64,000 bases of DNA, taken from positions 1-64,000 of the forward strand of contig QANU01074553.1 in the NCBI GenBank assembly GCA_003254905.1. The letters are read 5' to 3'. Made by a program: the position numbers and the translations under genes. The DNA comes from Nissolia schottii (taxonomy: Eukaryota; Streptophyta; Magnoliopsida; Fabales; Fabaceae). The notes below the pieces were generated by a model, which ran no database searches, was not told where the DNA came from, and was given only the letters and a program-made list of their open reading frames with translations. This document shows, one piece after another, positions 1 to 11,023 of the stretch (position 1 is the first letter of the stretch; each line of letters begins with the position of its first letter).

Positions 1-1471
1 TTTGTCCATCCAAGCTCTAATTTTGTATCCACAAACAAAAATTTTATATCCCCTTTGTTATAGCTTCAGTAAAGTATAAAAAATACAAAAATTTTCTATC
101 ATCGTGTTTCTATCACCTATCATGTCCCTGATTCTAAACACAACATTTGTGCTACATTGTTCCCTACATATTTGAGCGTATTTGAGTGTATATGGCATTT
201 GTGACATATTTTATATTTTCGACTTTTATTCCGCTCTTCGTATACTATAATTTGTACTAGGTATTTCGTGTTTTATTAGTCATTTTTAGAGCATATTTAA
301 GGTTATGGATAAGGATTATCTAAAGTGAAATTCTTCATTATAGAGAGAAAAGTGACGGCTCTTACCATTAATAAAGTCCGGTAAATCACACTTTTTACTT
401 TATTAATTCAATGAAGAAATTCCTCAGTTTACTCTCTAAAGTGAGAGATATCGGTTTAAACGATTCAAATCTCAAGGTTATGTATTATTTGAATCTCGTG
501 TATCTTAATAGCACTTCTAATGGAGGGATTAACTTTAGTCTCTCCTTTGGCTCCACCAATGTTAAAAGGACATTTATATAATTTTAATGCCATCAAAAGT
601 AAATAATGACTAAAAATGAATTTTTTTCTCTTTAATAAATGATATCTGCTTTGATTCCTATTATGCCCTCACTTTATACATATTTTCAATTTTTAATTAA
701 ACAAAACTAAAAATGAATACATGTCAAAGTTGTATTGGATTTAACTTATCCCTGTTTAGATGGTTTGGTCCCTGTTCAGAGGGACTGGCATCACTTGCGA
801 AACGAGGTGGATCGTTCCTAGTCCCTTCTCCAAAATCCCTAATCCATCTCTGATGTGTGAGAAGAGAGACAAGATCCAAAAGGCAGGCATAGGGGTGGGT
901 TTATAGGAATTGAGTCTTTTTCTTTAATTACCCATGAGAGAAATGGAGGGGGAAAAACATGGTTTACTAATCAGAGGTTTAGTGAAAGAGGTACTTTTGA
1001 TTTGGTATCCGGAGATTTGTATTTCTTGAAGGATGAGATTAAGCATTTGATAAATATTCTTTTAGATAGAAGTGACAAATGGTGCATCATATACACAAGG
1101 AAAGATTCTTGAGTGATCCATGAAACGCGGTTTCTGTTTATTTTACTATGTTCATCGATCTCGAACACTTTTAAGGGTGAAGGAAAGAAGTAATCCACTA
1201 AATTTTTTATTTGTGTGCTATGCTATCCGTATTTGGTTCACCGAAATCAAGGTGGACCACGTGCCATTGCAACACCATCCAATGATGTTGGGTTGTGCTA
1301 CGACTCACGTGCTGGGTTTAGGATGCCTTAGGTACTCTATCTTCATATGTTATAAAGATTGACTGATGATTTTACAATAAATTAATGTAGAGCTGGATAA
1401 TCGAGTTTTATCCAATCTAGTAAAATAACTAAACCAATATAATCATGATTCACGAGATCTAATAATTTTAT
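1..1471. repeat. Duplicated upstream block, copy A
   Basis: This non-coding, AT-rich block lies upstream of lectin 1 and recurs almost base for base at 20760-22236 (upstream of lectin 2) and at 13702-15290 (a copy without a lectin gene). All three begin with TTTGTCCATCCAAGC and contain the same short spurious frames. It is the distal part of a duplicated unit made of upstream block, lectin promoter, lectin gene and CACTA remnant. I see no conserved protein family in any frame. Confidence 0.9.
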
Positions 1472-3796
1472 CATTGTCTTCATTATACACACACACACAC
1501 CCACAAAACATGACAGATAAAGTCTTAGATTGAATGACAATCTTATTCAATGATATCCATTTTGATCCCATCTTATTACAAGTAAGTAAAAATTCACTTC
1601 TTTATAAACTCTAAGCCCTAAATATTAAATTCTAAATTTAATTTTAAATAATTAATATAAATTACTATTCTAAATAATATAAATTGGTGAGTATTAACAA
1701 TAAATATAATTAAGGTACTTATTCTTACACACTTAGTCGTTGCACACCTATGCTATTTTTATAAACTCAAATTTGCTGACTCAACACAGTCTTAATTGCC
1801 TTACCATAACGACTCACGTGGCTCAAATATAACAATCTCTGATATAATCGCAAATCAAATAATTGTTTCGGCACATTCTCTCTCAATTTGGCTCTGGAGA
1901 TTTTTTTCCCTTTTTTTTGTTTTTACCAATCGTAGTGGTTACGTCTAAACATATAACAAACACAGACATACCATGATAGATAACGAGACACAACCTTTTA
2001 TTATATTCAGACACAACTCTTTTGTGAAAACAGACACAACCCTTAGCAAAGTAAACGACCTAACCTTTTTGTTGTTTGAGACACAACCAATTAAACTAAA
2101 CAGACACAACCTTTTATTATACTCAGACATGACCTTTTCTGAAACTCAGACTTAACCTTATTAAACAATATGACGTAACTGTTATATATATATATATGTG
2201 TGTGCAAGGTTATCAAACTCGAGAGTTTAAGTAAACTCGTGGAGTCTCAGCAAACTCGGATCGTAAACTNAACAAACACAGACATACCATGATAGATAAC
2301 GAGACACAACCTTTTATTATATTCAGACACAACTCTTTTGTGAAAACAGACACAACCCTTAGCAAAGTAAACGACCTAACCTTTTTGTTGTTTGAGACAC
2401 AACCAATTTAACTAAACAGACACAACCTTTTATTATACTCAGACATGACCTTTTCTGAAACTCAGACTTAACCTTATTAAACAATATGACGTAACTGTTA
2501 TATATATATGTGTGTGTGTGTGTGTGTATATGTGCGTAATATATATATGTAAACCTTAGAAAGATGAACACAACCACATTATATACATAGACTTCCATAT
2601 ATAAAAGAAGTTATTTTGAATTCCATGTATAAAAGAAGTTATTTTCTCTCGGTCACCAGCTGAAATCTCTATGCCTTTATACCATGATGCCAAAAATTCT
2701 AAATACCCAATGCTCATTGATTACAATTACAGATTTTGACAAAGATACATTTGAAATGAGAAAAGGATAAGTTAGACTAAAAAATAACACTCTCAAACAC
2801 TTTTCTTCATATAAACATGAATCTATGCACCAAAAAGTAAAAGCACAAGTCCACAATAAAAAGAAAAAAAAGGAGAGAAAAAGAATAAAACAAGGAAGAC
2901 CTCGTACTTCTGTAAATGCGAAGGTTGAATGTCTAAATTTTTTTATAAATTACATTACTCTTCACCTATTTTTTTAATATTTTTTTGTCTACCATTTGTG
3001 AGAATGGAATATTCCTTGCAAGGTAAATTAGTGAGGAAGCCAGATAAATTAAATCCCACTCATTTCTCGCTACTTTTCAATATTTGTGGTTGTTGCTCCT
3101 AGTAACACTCTTCCTTTGTGTTTGTACCCTTAAAAAATAGTTACCTAATAATAATCAAACGGAGAAAAATTACTACAAAATAGAGAAACAAACATTGTCA
3201 TCAAATATTTCTGCACGTTCATGCACCCATGTATTTAGTATTGTTCATTTCTTATGTTTAACAATGTTTGTTTCTTTGTTCTCTAACATTTGTTTCTGTA
3301 TTTAGTGATTGTTAGATGATTACTTTTGAGGTGTACGAATAATATTTTTGACTTGGCATATATAATACCGTCATCCCATGCTCCACGTGTCCCTGCCAGA
3401 CAAATTAAACCCAATCACTTCTCGCTTGTTCAATAATGTACATTTTTTTTTCTTATGAAACAACTTTCTATAGGATATTATTTCAAAGAATAATTAATGC
3501 TATTTGTACACTAAATTTTGATGATAACTAACCTTTACACTCACAAAAATGTTGGGCATTTTCACTTTAATTTTTGCTTTGAATTGTGTTACTTATTATT
3601 TGGAATTACACGTCATTTATCATTGAATAAGATTCTAATAAAATTTATCTCCTATTGAAATCTCATCTAATGATAAACATACATGATATGAGTTGACATA
3701 ATATTTCGTATAAAATTAGTACACAATATTTTTTGTTCTCTATTAAAAATGAATTTCATGCTCTTGTGAATGTAAACATTTAATGATGTGTACAAA
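1472..3796. other. Lectin 1 distal upstream region, absent from the lectin 2 copy
   Basis: About 2.3 kb of AT-rich non-coding DNA lies between the duplicated block and the lectin 1 proximal promoter. At lectin 2 the two flanking sequences are joined directly near 22236-22240, so this stretch was deleted there or inserted here. Copy B (13702-16045) retains similarity down to about 2590, which favours deletion from the lectin 2 copy. The region contains irregular repeats and an assembly ambiguity at 2270. No gene is visible. Confidence 0.8.
1955..2507. repeat. Irregular GACACAACC repeats, doubled around a single N
   Basis: The motif AGACACAACCTTTT and variants recur every 25-40 bp. The whole stretch 1955-2190 is then repeated at 2271-2507 with only one or two differences, starting immediately after the single N at 2270. 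Copy B carries the motif only once (about 15750-15960). The doubling is therefore probably a contig-join artefact rather than a real tandem duplication. Confidence 0.7.
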
Positions 3797-3982
3797 TAGC
3801 ATTCCTTTGTTCCAAAACGCATTCCATTATTTCTGGTCATGATAGAAGACACAATTTTCACGTGCCAAGTTAAGATAGTAGCTAAGGACAAACCAATCCA
3901 TCCGCTATATATACCCAAGAGGTGAGCCCTAAACTTGGCATCCCAAAACACATATCCATTGTTTCCACTTAATAATCATACC
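3797..3982 (+). promoter_or_regulatory. Lectin 1 proximal promoter and 5' leader
   Basis: A G-box CACGTG lies at 3859-3864 and a TATA box TATATATA at 3906-3913, 77 bp before the ATG. The leader contains CTTGGCATCC at 3934-3943, which is also present in front of lectins 2, 3 and 4 and in the orphan relic at 12540-12740. This fits a compact seed- or vegetative-storage type promoter; expression pattern is inferred only. Confidence 0.75.
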
Positions 3983-4855
3983 ATGGCTATCTCCACCTCA
4001 AATATCCTTCCACTTCTTGCCTTCATAACCGCCTCCCTTGTGCTACTCCACGGGGCGAACTCACAGTCCGTCAGTTTTAACTTCCCCGACTTTAGCCAAG
4101 CTGGAGGGCAGCTGATCATGCAAGGCGACGCCAGCATTAATACGAACGCCGGTGTGTTACAGCTCACCAGGGTGGACAGCAGCGGAAACCCACTAAGTGG
4201 CAGGGTTGGGCGAGTCTTATACAATACCCCCGTCACGCTCCGAAGTAGCAACGGACGGCTATCCGCCTTCACAACCTCCTTCGTCCTCCGCATCAACAAA
4301 CCTGGTACAGGGACCCCTGCTGATGGCATTGCCTTCTTCCTTGCCACTCCTGGATCTACCATCCCTCCTGGTTCTTCAGGGGGACTCCTCGGACTCTTTA
4401 GCAATGCCAATGCTCTTAACAACTCCCGTAACGAAGTCATGGACTTCAAATTAACCGCCTCCGACAGAGTTGTTGCCGTCGAATTTGACACCTACGTTAA
4501 CGGAGACTATGGGGATCCAAATTTCAAACACATTGGGGTCGATGTTAACTCAATTAGGTCAAGAACTACTAGGCAGTGGGACTGGGTGAATAACGACCCA
4601 CTCGCTGTAACAATATCCTATAGTCCTTTCACCAAACTGCTATCCATTATTGCTACACAGTTCAGTGGGGCTCACGTCGAATTCAGTTATGAAATCGACT
4701 TGACCACTGTACTCCCCGACACTGTTAGGGTAGGGCTCTCCGCTTCCACGGGACAATTCTCACAAGTAAACACCATTCAAAGCTGGTCTTTCTTTTCAAG
4801 CCTTCAGAGGAGCTATGATGTGGAGCAGGAGGGCTATATTGCAAGCGTTGTGTAA
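3983..4855 (+). CDS. Legume lectin 1 (concanavalin A-like, QSV type)
   Basis: A 290-residue single-exon precursor of the legume lectin family, a secretory or vacuolar carbohydrate-binding protein, usually dimeric or tetrameric. Residues 1-27 form a signal peptide; the mature chain begins QSVSFNF. The beta-sandwich lectin domain fills the rest. The metal site matches concanavalin A in residue and spacing: E167, D169, Y171, N173, D178, H183 and S193. Sugar-loop residues are D114 in PADG (loop A), the GG at 133-134 and N173; loop D reads STGQFSQ. One N-glycosylation sequon is at N146. The ATG at 3983 has a good plant context (ACCATGG) and lies behind a TATA box; the frame is open further upstream but only to a TTG in the leader. 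Loop C length is as in mannose/glucose-specific lectins, so that specificity is inferred. It is almost identical to lectin 2. Confidence 0.95.
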   Translation: MAISTSNILPLLAFITASLVLLHGANSQSVSFNFPDFSQAGGQLIMQGDASINTNAGVLQLTRVDSSGNPLSGRVGRVLYNTPVTLRSSNGRLSAFTTSFVLRINKPGTGTPADGIAFFLATPGSTIPPGSSGGLLGLFSNANALNNSRNEVMDFKLTASDRVVAVEFDTYVNGDYGDPNFKHIGVDVNSIRSRTTRQWDWVNNDPLAVTISYSPFTKLLSIIATQFSGAHVEFSYEIDLTTVLPDTVRVGLSASTGQFSQVNTIQSWSFFSSLQRSYDVEQEGYIASVV

Positions 4856-4870
4856 TTTGAATTTGGAAAG

Positions 4871-4890
4871 ATAAGGACAAGTGTAGTCCA
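4871..4890 (+). promoter_or_regulatory. Conserved 3' UTR motif of lectin 1
   Basis: The motif ATAAGGACA...TAGTCCA sits just after the stop codon. Related sequence follows lectins 2, 3 and 4 and the pseudogene at 17850-18296, although these genes differ elsewhere outside the coding region. Function is unknown; an mRNA 3'-end or stability role is possible. Confidence 0.6.
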
Positions 4891-4935
4891 TCACTGGGTG
4901 CATGTACTTCCCAGTGTTATGTATGTCGTTTGTGG

Positions 4936-4941
4936 AATAAA
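4936..4941 (+). terminator. Poly(A) signal of lectin 1
   Basis: AATAAA lies about 80 bp after the stop codon, a usual distance for a plant gene. The same signal is found at the same place after lectin 2. Confidence 0.65.
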
Positions 4942-5029
4942 AAGTACTTTAATATTGACATGCGTCATAATAGTTATTCTGCCTCTTTTTTTTTTTCCCT
5001 TTATTTTTTGCATGTGTTCTATTTCTCAA

Positions 5030-6127
5030 GATTAGAGATGAAATAATGACCAACAATTCCATCGTTAAAATAAATTAGTTACGAATTAGTGACCAAATTG
5101 TTTTTCAAGTTAATTAGTGGCTTCAGAACAACGATGACCAAATTAATTGATAATTTCTCACTAATTCATTTAGCAAAAAATTAACAACAAATTAGCGACC
5201 AATTTTGTCATCACTAATCTGCAAAATTCTTATGGTGATTGTTGCAAAAAGTTGCAATAATCACTTTTGGATGCTATATTGTTATAAATTTTGTCAAAGG
5301 CAACAAATTAAAAAGAATTAGGTAATTGTTGCACCCCAACTTAGGACGTAACCGCATGTAAGGCAATTATCCTACGAAAGCTCTGACATGACATGCTAAC
5401 GTATATGCAATGCTTATAAATGAATAAGTAACATAATAATAAATAACTGATTTCATAAGATAACTGCTTTCATTAAATAATAAATGTTTGTCGTCTGACT
5501 CGGAAACAACATATCAGGAGGTATCTCATGAGCGGCCATACTCCTGGATCCAACAGATCCACCGAAGACGGTCCGCAGCCTCCTGAGTTTCTCGTTCATC
5601 TTCCCCTTGACAGTGTGCAGCTTCTCACGAACCTGCTTGTGCCTGACCGCTTGCATGTGCAGCTCCTGGTTTAGCTTGAACACATGCCCGCGGAGTTATT
5701 CTCTTTCTCGCGTCGGTGTCCCATCAGTAGATGAATCTGCTGATCGAGGCTTGTTGTAACCGAGAGTTGTGTCCCCCGACCGTACAGATGGTTGCCGTTC
5801 ATACTGCTAACTACGTCGAGCCAGACTGCGTTCTCATTAACGGGGGATGGCTCGGTAACTGGGGGCGCACTCTCAGCGCGCTGAGTCTGCGCAGCCCAAA
5901 GTGTTTCGTCGAATGCAACTTACGAAAATAAAAAAGTTAACGATTGTTAATATAGGAAATTAAAACTTAAAAATTATATAATAAAAAGAAATAACTGTAT
6001 AGTTCCTGTAAAAATTACTCACAACAGTTGTTGTGAGAGAGCATCAACCCACTGAGACTTATCCTCCTTCGTGGTGTGTGTCTTGCAGAATAGTTCCACC
6101 TCAGATGGCTCCTGACCCATCTGTCGG
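5030..6127 (-). pseudogene. CACTA (Ptta/En/Spm-type) transposase remnant, unit 1
   Basis: The minus strand carries broken exons resembling the C-terminal part of plant Ptta/En/Spm transposase-like proteins. One segment (about 6120-6018) begins MGQEPSEVELF and ends at a GTGAGTAA splice donor. A second (about 5930-5480) contains WLDVV, a YGRGTQL segment and a coiled-coil-like stretch ending in MNEKLRRL. An in-frame TAA near 5697 interrupts it. Between the lectin gene and these exons (5030-5330) lie AATTAGCGACCAA-type repeats like CACTA subterminal repeats. No terminal inverted repeat is left. The 3' part is duplicated with lectin 2 at 23570-24180. Family assignment is from remembered motif patterns. 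Confidence 0.65.
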
Positions 6128-7120
6128 CGTTGCATATTTAGTTGTTTAGATATTAGTTTAAAATATAAACTAGCTATTTAAATAGAAAATTAAAATAAAA
6201 TAGCTAATGCTTGTAAATAAATAAATGTGCGCAATTTCCATTTTCCAGGACCATTTGGTTAACTCTATTCCCTTTATTTATTAATTTTTTTATGAATTAA
6301 AGTATCACATGCCATTACAAGTTGTAACGCTATTCCCTTTAATTTTGGAGATAACCTTAGTGTTGAATTGAATGGTGCTATGAGCTTATGACGCACATAT
6401 TGGGTTTATGACGGGAAGAGGGTTTGGTCATAATAGAGTGAAGTGTCTTAGAGTATAATTATCGAGACTCCAACTTTTAAAAGTGGCGGCAATGTAACAA
6501 GTTTTATGTTTGGGAGGTTACCCTTGAATGGGAGACTTTAAAAAGATTTGGACACACTTTAATAATTAACTTTTGAGGTGTGATTCTTTTAAAGATTCAT
6601 CCTTCTTACAAAATGTGTTTTCATTGAGAGTTAATCAACTAATGAGGGGCTACCTGCGAAGAGTCATGACTAACATAATGAAAACCTCCTTAATGGGAAC
6701 CTTTAAACTAAAATGTATGGAATGAGATTGGAAAGAGATAAATAGAGTTAGGTCTAGGGATTTAAAAATGTGGAATGGTACATTTTGAGAACTTTAAACT
6801 AAAAATTGGAGAAGTTTAGGGATTTAAAAATGTGCAATGATACAAAAGACTAAGCATAAATGAAAGTGTTACGTGTTGCAAACAAGACCTTTTAACAATA
6901 AATGCATTCTATTTAAAATAAATAATTAATAATAATAAAATTTAAAAATTATATTAAAAACCATTCAACAACCAAAATAAATTCGTAATATTTAGAATTA
7001 TAAATTAATGATATTACATGTTAATGATATTCACTTAGAATGTATAACAAAGAAAATCTCTGAAAAATGAAGCATGAAAAATTTTCCAAAAAAATAAGAA
7101 ATTTGAAATTGATAGAGTAA

Positions 7121-7151
<31 letters not shown>

Positions 7152-7832
7152 CTTCACTTCTTTTCCCTAATCTCCATGGTCTTCAAAATCTAAATCTAAA
7201 GTGGGGAAAATTAAACGAATATGCTGAGTGACAAATCTTCATAGCAGCTAAGTTTTATAATATACAATAAGGGCATTCAGCTCGAGGGAGGGGAATGTAT
7301 CGGAGAAGGTGGAGATGACGTGGCTGGCGGTGAGGTCCGATAGGGAGAGGTTCATATCACGGCTACATTCACTCCAATGCATTCTAATTTTGGAAACAAG
7401 GAAACATTATGAGATTATAGTGTTTTTATATATGACACATTTTAGATATTGATACATAAACACACTTATTTGACTTATGTGTTACATGTGTTTAAAAACG
7501 TCTAAATAAAAAATTAATAATTAGTCGTGTTAAAGTATGTTTCAATTATATCTAAACATTTTTGAGTTGTGTTTGTGCAGTGTTTAAATAAAAAATATTT
7601 TAAATATTAAATAATTTATAAAATTAACAAGTATTGACACATTAAAATAACTTTAATTTTTTATATTTAAAAAAATTAAAAATTAAAAATTTGATATCAA
7701 TAAAAATATTAAAATATTATTATAAATATTTAATTTTATATTTATACACATCATGTTATTTTTCTATAAAATTTTAAAATTAATGTGAGAATATATCACA
7801 TATTGGATCGTGTCCTTAGTGATTCTTATATT
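6128..7832. other. AT-rich intergenic DNA
   Basis: No gene can be supported. A (TA)n microsatellite lies at about 7122-7146. A short GC-rich island (7275-7365) could be a fragment of some coding sequence on the minus strand, but I cannot assign it. Sequence around 6321-6385 resembles 36186-36270. Confidence 0.6.
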
Positions 7833-8682
7833 TAGGGGTGTCAAACAGGCCAGCTCGACCCATTAAGGCCCGCGGGCCTAAACGAGCCAACCCAAAATTA
7901 TGCCTATTTTTAGGATCCGGCTAGTTTATGGTCGGTCCGCAGGGCAGCCCGCCAGCCCGTTTATTTTTTTTTTAAAAAAATTTGGTCTATTTTTTATGAT
8001 TTAAATACAAAGTTGTGAATAAGTATACGCGGTCATTTTTAACTATTTTTTATCGTCTATCTATTAATTAATCAAAAAGAAATAATTTAAATGGTTGATT
8101 GCGAGATTATATTATCTTTTTTGTCCCTTCAACTATCTTGCTTGAAAGATATCAAATGCTATTTGAAATCGATTCATGAATTAAAGCAACTTTCATTAAT
8201 TAAATGACAGCATATAACATTGATGTGAGTACTGTTGTGTTATTGATCAAAAACACAATTGGAACTCTTTCTCGTAGATTAATCAATAATAAACAAGGTT
8301 TGAAAGTATGTATCAACTTGTAGGGCGTAGACACTCATTGAAGGAATAAAATGCAAAATTTATCAATATCTATGTCATAACACTTCAACTGTATAGCAAT
8401 ATAAATATAGTTAAGTGGTTAAACATAACAATTAGTTAAACATGTTCAACTATAATTCCAAATTGTTAAATTCTAAACTCTTAAACTCTAAAATAAAATT
8501 TAGAGTCCAAAATAAAACTTTTAAAATTTTGGTATTTTTTATTTAAAAAAATTCACAGGCTCACGGGCTAGCCCGTTTAGCCCCGCCGAACCATTTTTTT
8601 CAAATTTTTACGGACCTATTTTTTATAAGTAAAACCTGTCCATTTAACCAGGTTTGCAGACCGAACTCATTTTGACGACCCA
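7833..8682. mobile_element. hAT-like non-autonomous element with 8-bp target duplication
   Basis: The left end reads TAGGGGTGTCAAA and the right end TTTTGACGACCCA, imperfect inverted repeats of the common plant hAT type. A perfect 8-bp direct repeat CTTATATT flanks it (7825-7832 and 8683-8690). Subterminal regions contain GGCCCG and CCCGTTTA motifs shared with the shorter relative at 32434-32881. The middle is AT-rich and non-coding. Confidence 0.85.
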
Positions 8683-9114
8683 CTTATATTCTAATGCATT
8701 CAGATCCATTTTGTTTTATGCATGTAGCTATGCATGTTCATCACTGAAATTGATCAGAAATTGGTCAGGTTCTCCGAGCTTCACGCCTTCTGTCGTGTCG
8801 TCTCCATGACCGGATAAAATTCGATTATTGTCACCTCCAAATTAACTTATTATAAAATTAACAGTTCTTATAGTTAAAGGTGTTTTTATTATTTTAAATG
8901 GATTCATCCGAGTGCTCTTAAGAGATTTATTAAAAAGTTTAAATTAAATTATTTTGAGACATTTATTTTTTTAATAAAAAGTTATCATTTTTTGAATTGT
9001 TAACGAGTATTCTCAAAATACATATAATTTGTTACTAAAACTCTTATAAAATTGATAACACAATAAATATTACATAAGATAAAAGATTTTACAATGAGAT
9101 ATAGTGTGTACTAA
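8683..9114. other. AT-rich spacer
   Basis: No gene or defined element is visible between the hAT-like element and the MITE that follows. Confidence 0.5.
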
Positions 9115-9583
9115 GGGTTTGTTTGGCATGTTGGACTAAGCCAAATTTAATAAGCTTATCTAGTCTTTTATTGTTTTATTCGGTGTTTGATGCATATACC
9201 AGATTAAATAAGTAAATCTATCAAAGACTCTTTATCTATCATTTTAATGGATAAGTCAGTCTAACTTACAAGGTGATATTAAACTTGATAAGAATATGAT
9301 GGATAAAAAATCATGGAATAATAAAATAAGAATAATAATATTAATATTAATATAATCTTAATCATAATAATAATAATAAAAAAGTAATTATAATAATAAT
9401 AATAATAATCATCATCATCATTGTAAAAAACTAATAATAATAAAATTTTTAAAAAAATTGACTCATCCTATCAACCCTTATTTTATGTCATATCAAATAT
9501 TGTATTAAAACTTAATCAATTTTTATCCTATCCTATCAACCATTACCTTATCCGTTTTTATTTTATTTGACATGCCAAACAAG
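9115..9583. mobile_element. MITE with TTTGTTTGGCATG ends
   Basis: Inverted termini GTTTGTTTGGCATG (left) and CATGCCAAACAAG (right) bound about 470 bp of AT-rich DNA with ATA/AAT runs and internal inverted similarity. No clear target duplication was found, so the superfamily is not assigned. Confidence 0.6.
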
Positions 9584-11014
9584 ATATAAACAATGAATAA
9601 TATAAAATTTTATGTAGTATATAATTTATATTATACTATAAACTTTATAATATCTAATCTTATACTATGAATACAAAACAATCTTACACGATATATATAC
9701 CATTAAGAGGTTCTCAGGAAAGTTTCATAATTAAGTATAAAAAATTGGTAAAGGCTAACGAGATTACTAACAGTGCCATAAATGACAAGCACTTAACTGA
9801 GTCCATGGATCCAATTTTTTTGAAGGGTACTTTTAGTTTTGTTTATGTACCTGCTGGGTTTAATTAATGATGTAATATGTAAGGTGTGAGTATGCTACTT
9901 TGATAAATGAATCAGGCTATTTTATGACTTCAAATTGAGAGGGTTTGGTGTTTTTTTTTTTTTCAAAAAAAAAAAAAGAATTTTTTTCACTGAATTTCTC
10001 TACAAATTTGTAGTGAAACTTTTTCTCATCATGCTGAGATTTTCTGCTCTGTGATTTAGAATCATTGTAATGAGGATCTTGCTCTTCTCTATTTTTTCAG
10101 CGCAATAAAATGATCTCTCAACCTATCTTTAAAAGAAAAATGGTAAACTATGAGTTAATATGCCCCAATTAAATGAGTGAAGTGTGGTAATATCTAATCT
10201 TATACGATGAACCTCTACTATACACGTACCTTATCAGATTCTCATCTACCAGCAATTAACTCTCTTGCAGGAAGGATCCATCCCATACAATGGAACAGAA
10301 CCAGGCACGAGTTTCTACTTGTTGAGATATTTTGCATAATACACTCATTGAGGAGAGAAATCTTATTTAATGATGAATAAATTATAAATAAATACGCTAT
10401 TTTATGTTAAATAAGTATAAATAATGTAATTATATTTTAATATATTTTAACATCTGATTCTTTTTTTATTACTCAAAAATGTTTAAATCTAAGGAATGCG
10501 ACTAGCACAACCACGAACCACACCGACCGGGAAAAAACAAAGCTCGACTCGTGCCAGCAGCTGATCAGTACTGTTTTTGAAATTAATTTTGATTATACAT
10601 ACTGTAAAGAGATATAATATAAAATTATTAAAATTGTCTTCTCTCATCAATTTAAGCTTTTAGAAGAGATAATTTTTATCAGAGTCAATATGACTAAAAA
10701 TGTTAAGGGTTCAATACTTTATGACCCCCATTTCAAAAAAAATCATCCATGCTGCAAGCCAAAAGTGCTCTTGTGTGAGAGGACACATAAAAAGATATAA
10801 TATAAAATTAATAAAATTGTCTTCTCTCATCAACTTAAGCTTTTGGGAGAGATGATTATTAAGACATACTCATTATTTTATTCTTCATTCAATTGCATGC
10901 TTTCTGCAACTATAAAAGTATCCAACTTAGCAATAATTCAATACGTACGTCCTTGCACCTTAGGGATTGTGGTCCCACTGCAATAATTGTATGGTCTCAC
11001 CATTCAGGGATTGT
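9584..11014. other. Intergenic DNA without a supported gene
   Basis: There is a short open frame at 9667-9867 (66 residues, ends in PAGFN) and an exon-like stretch near 10270-10340, but neither matches a family I recognise. Two similar segments (about 10610-10680 and 10795-10860) repeat the phrase AAAATTGTCTTCTCTCATCAA, so this may be a broken repeat. Confidence 0.45.
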
Positions 11015-11023
11015 GCATATCTA

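Noticed and set aside
1975..2480. CRISPR-like spaced GACACAACC repeats
   Set aside because: Repeats are short, irregular and in a plant genome; spacers are themselves repeat variants.
3935..3982. N-terminal extension of lectins 1, 2 and 4 starting at TTG in the leader
   Set aside because: TTG is not a usual plant start; the downstream ATG has ACCATGG/GCCATGGC context and is followed by a normal signal peptide.
3976..4491. 171-codon open frame antisense to lectin 1 (and its twin at 22419-22934)
   Set aside because: It is the shadow of a GC-rich coding sequence in another frame, has no family motifs and is copied only because the lectin is copied.
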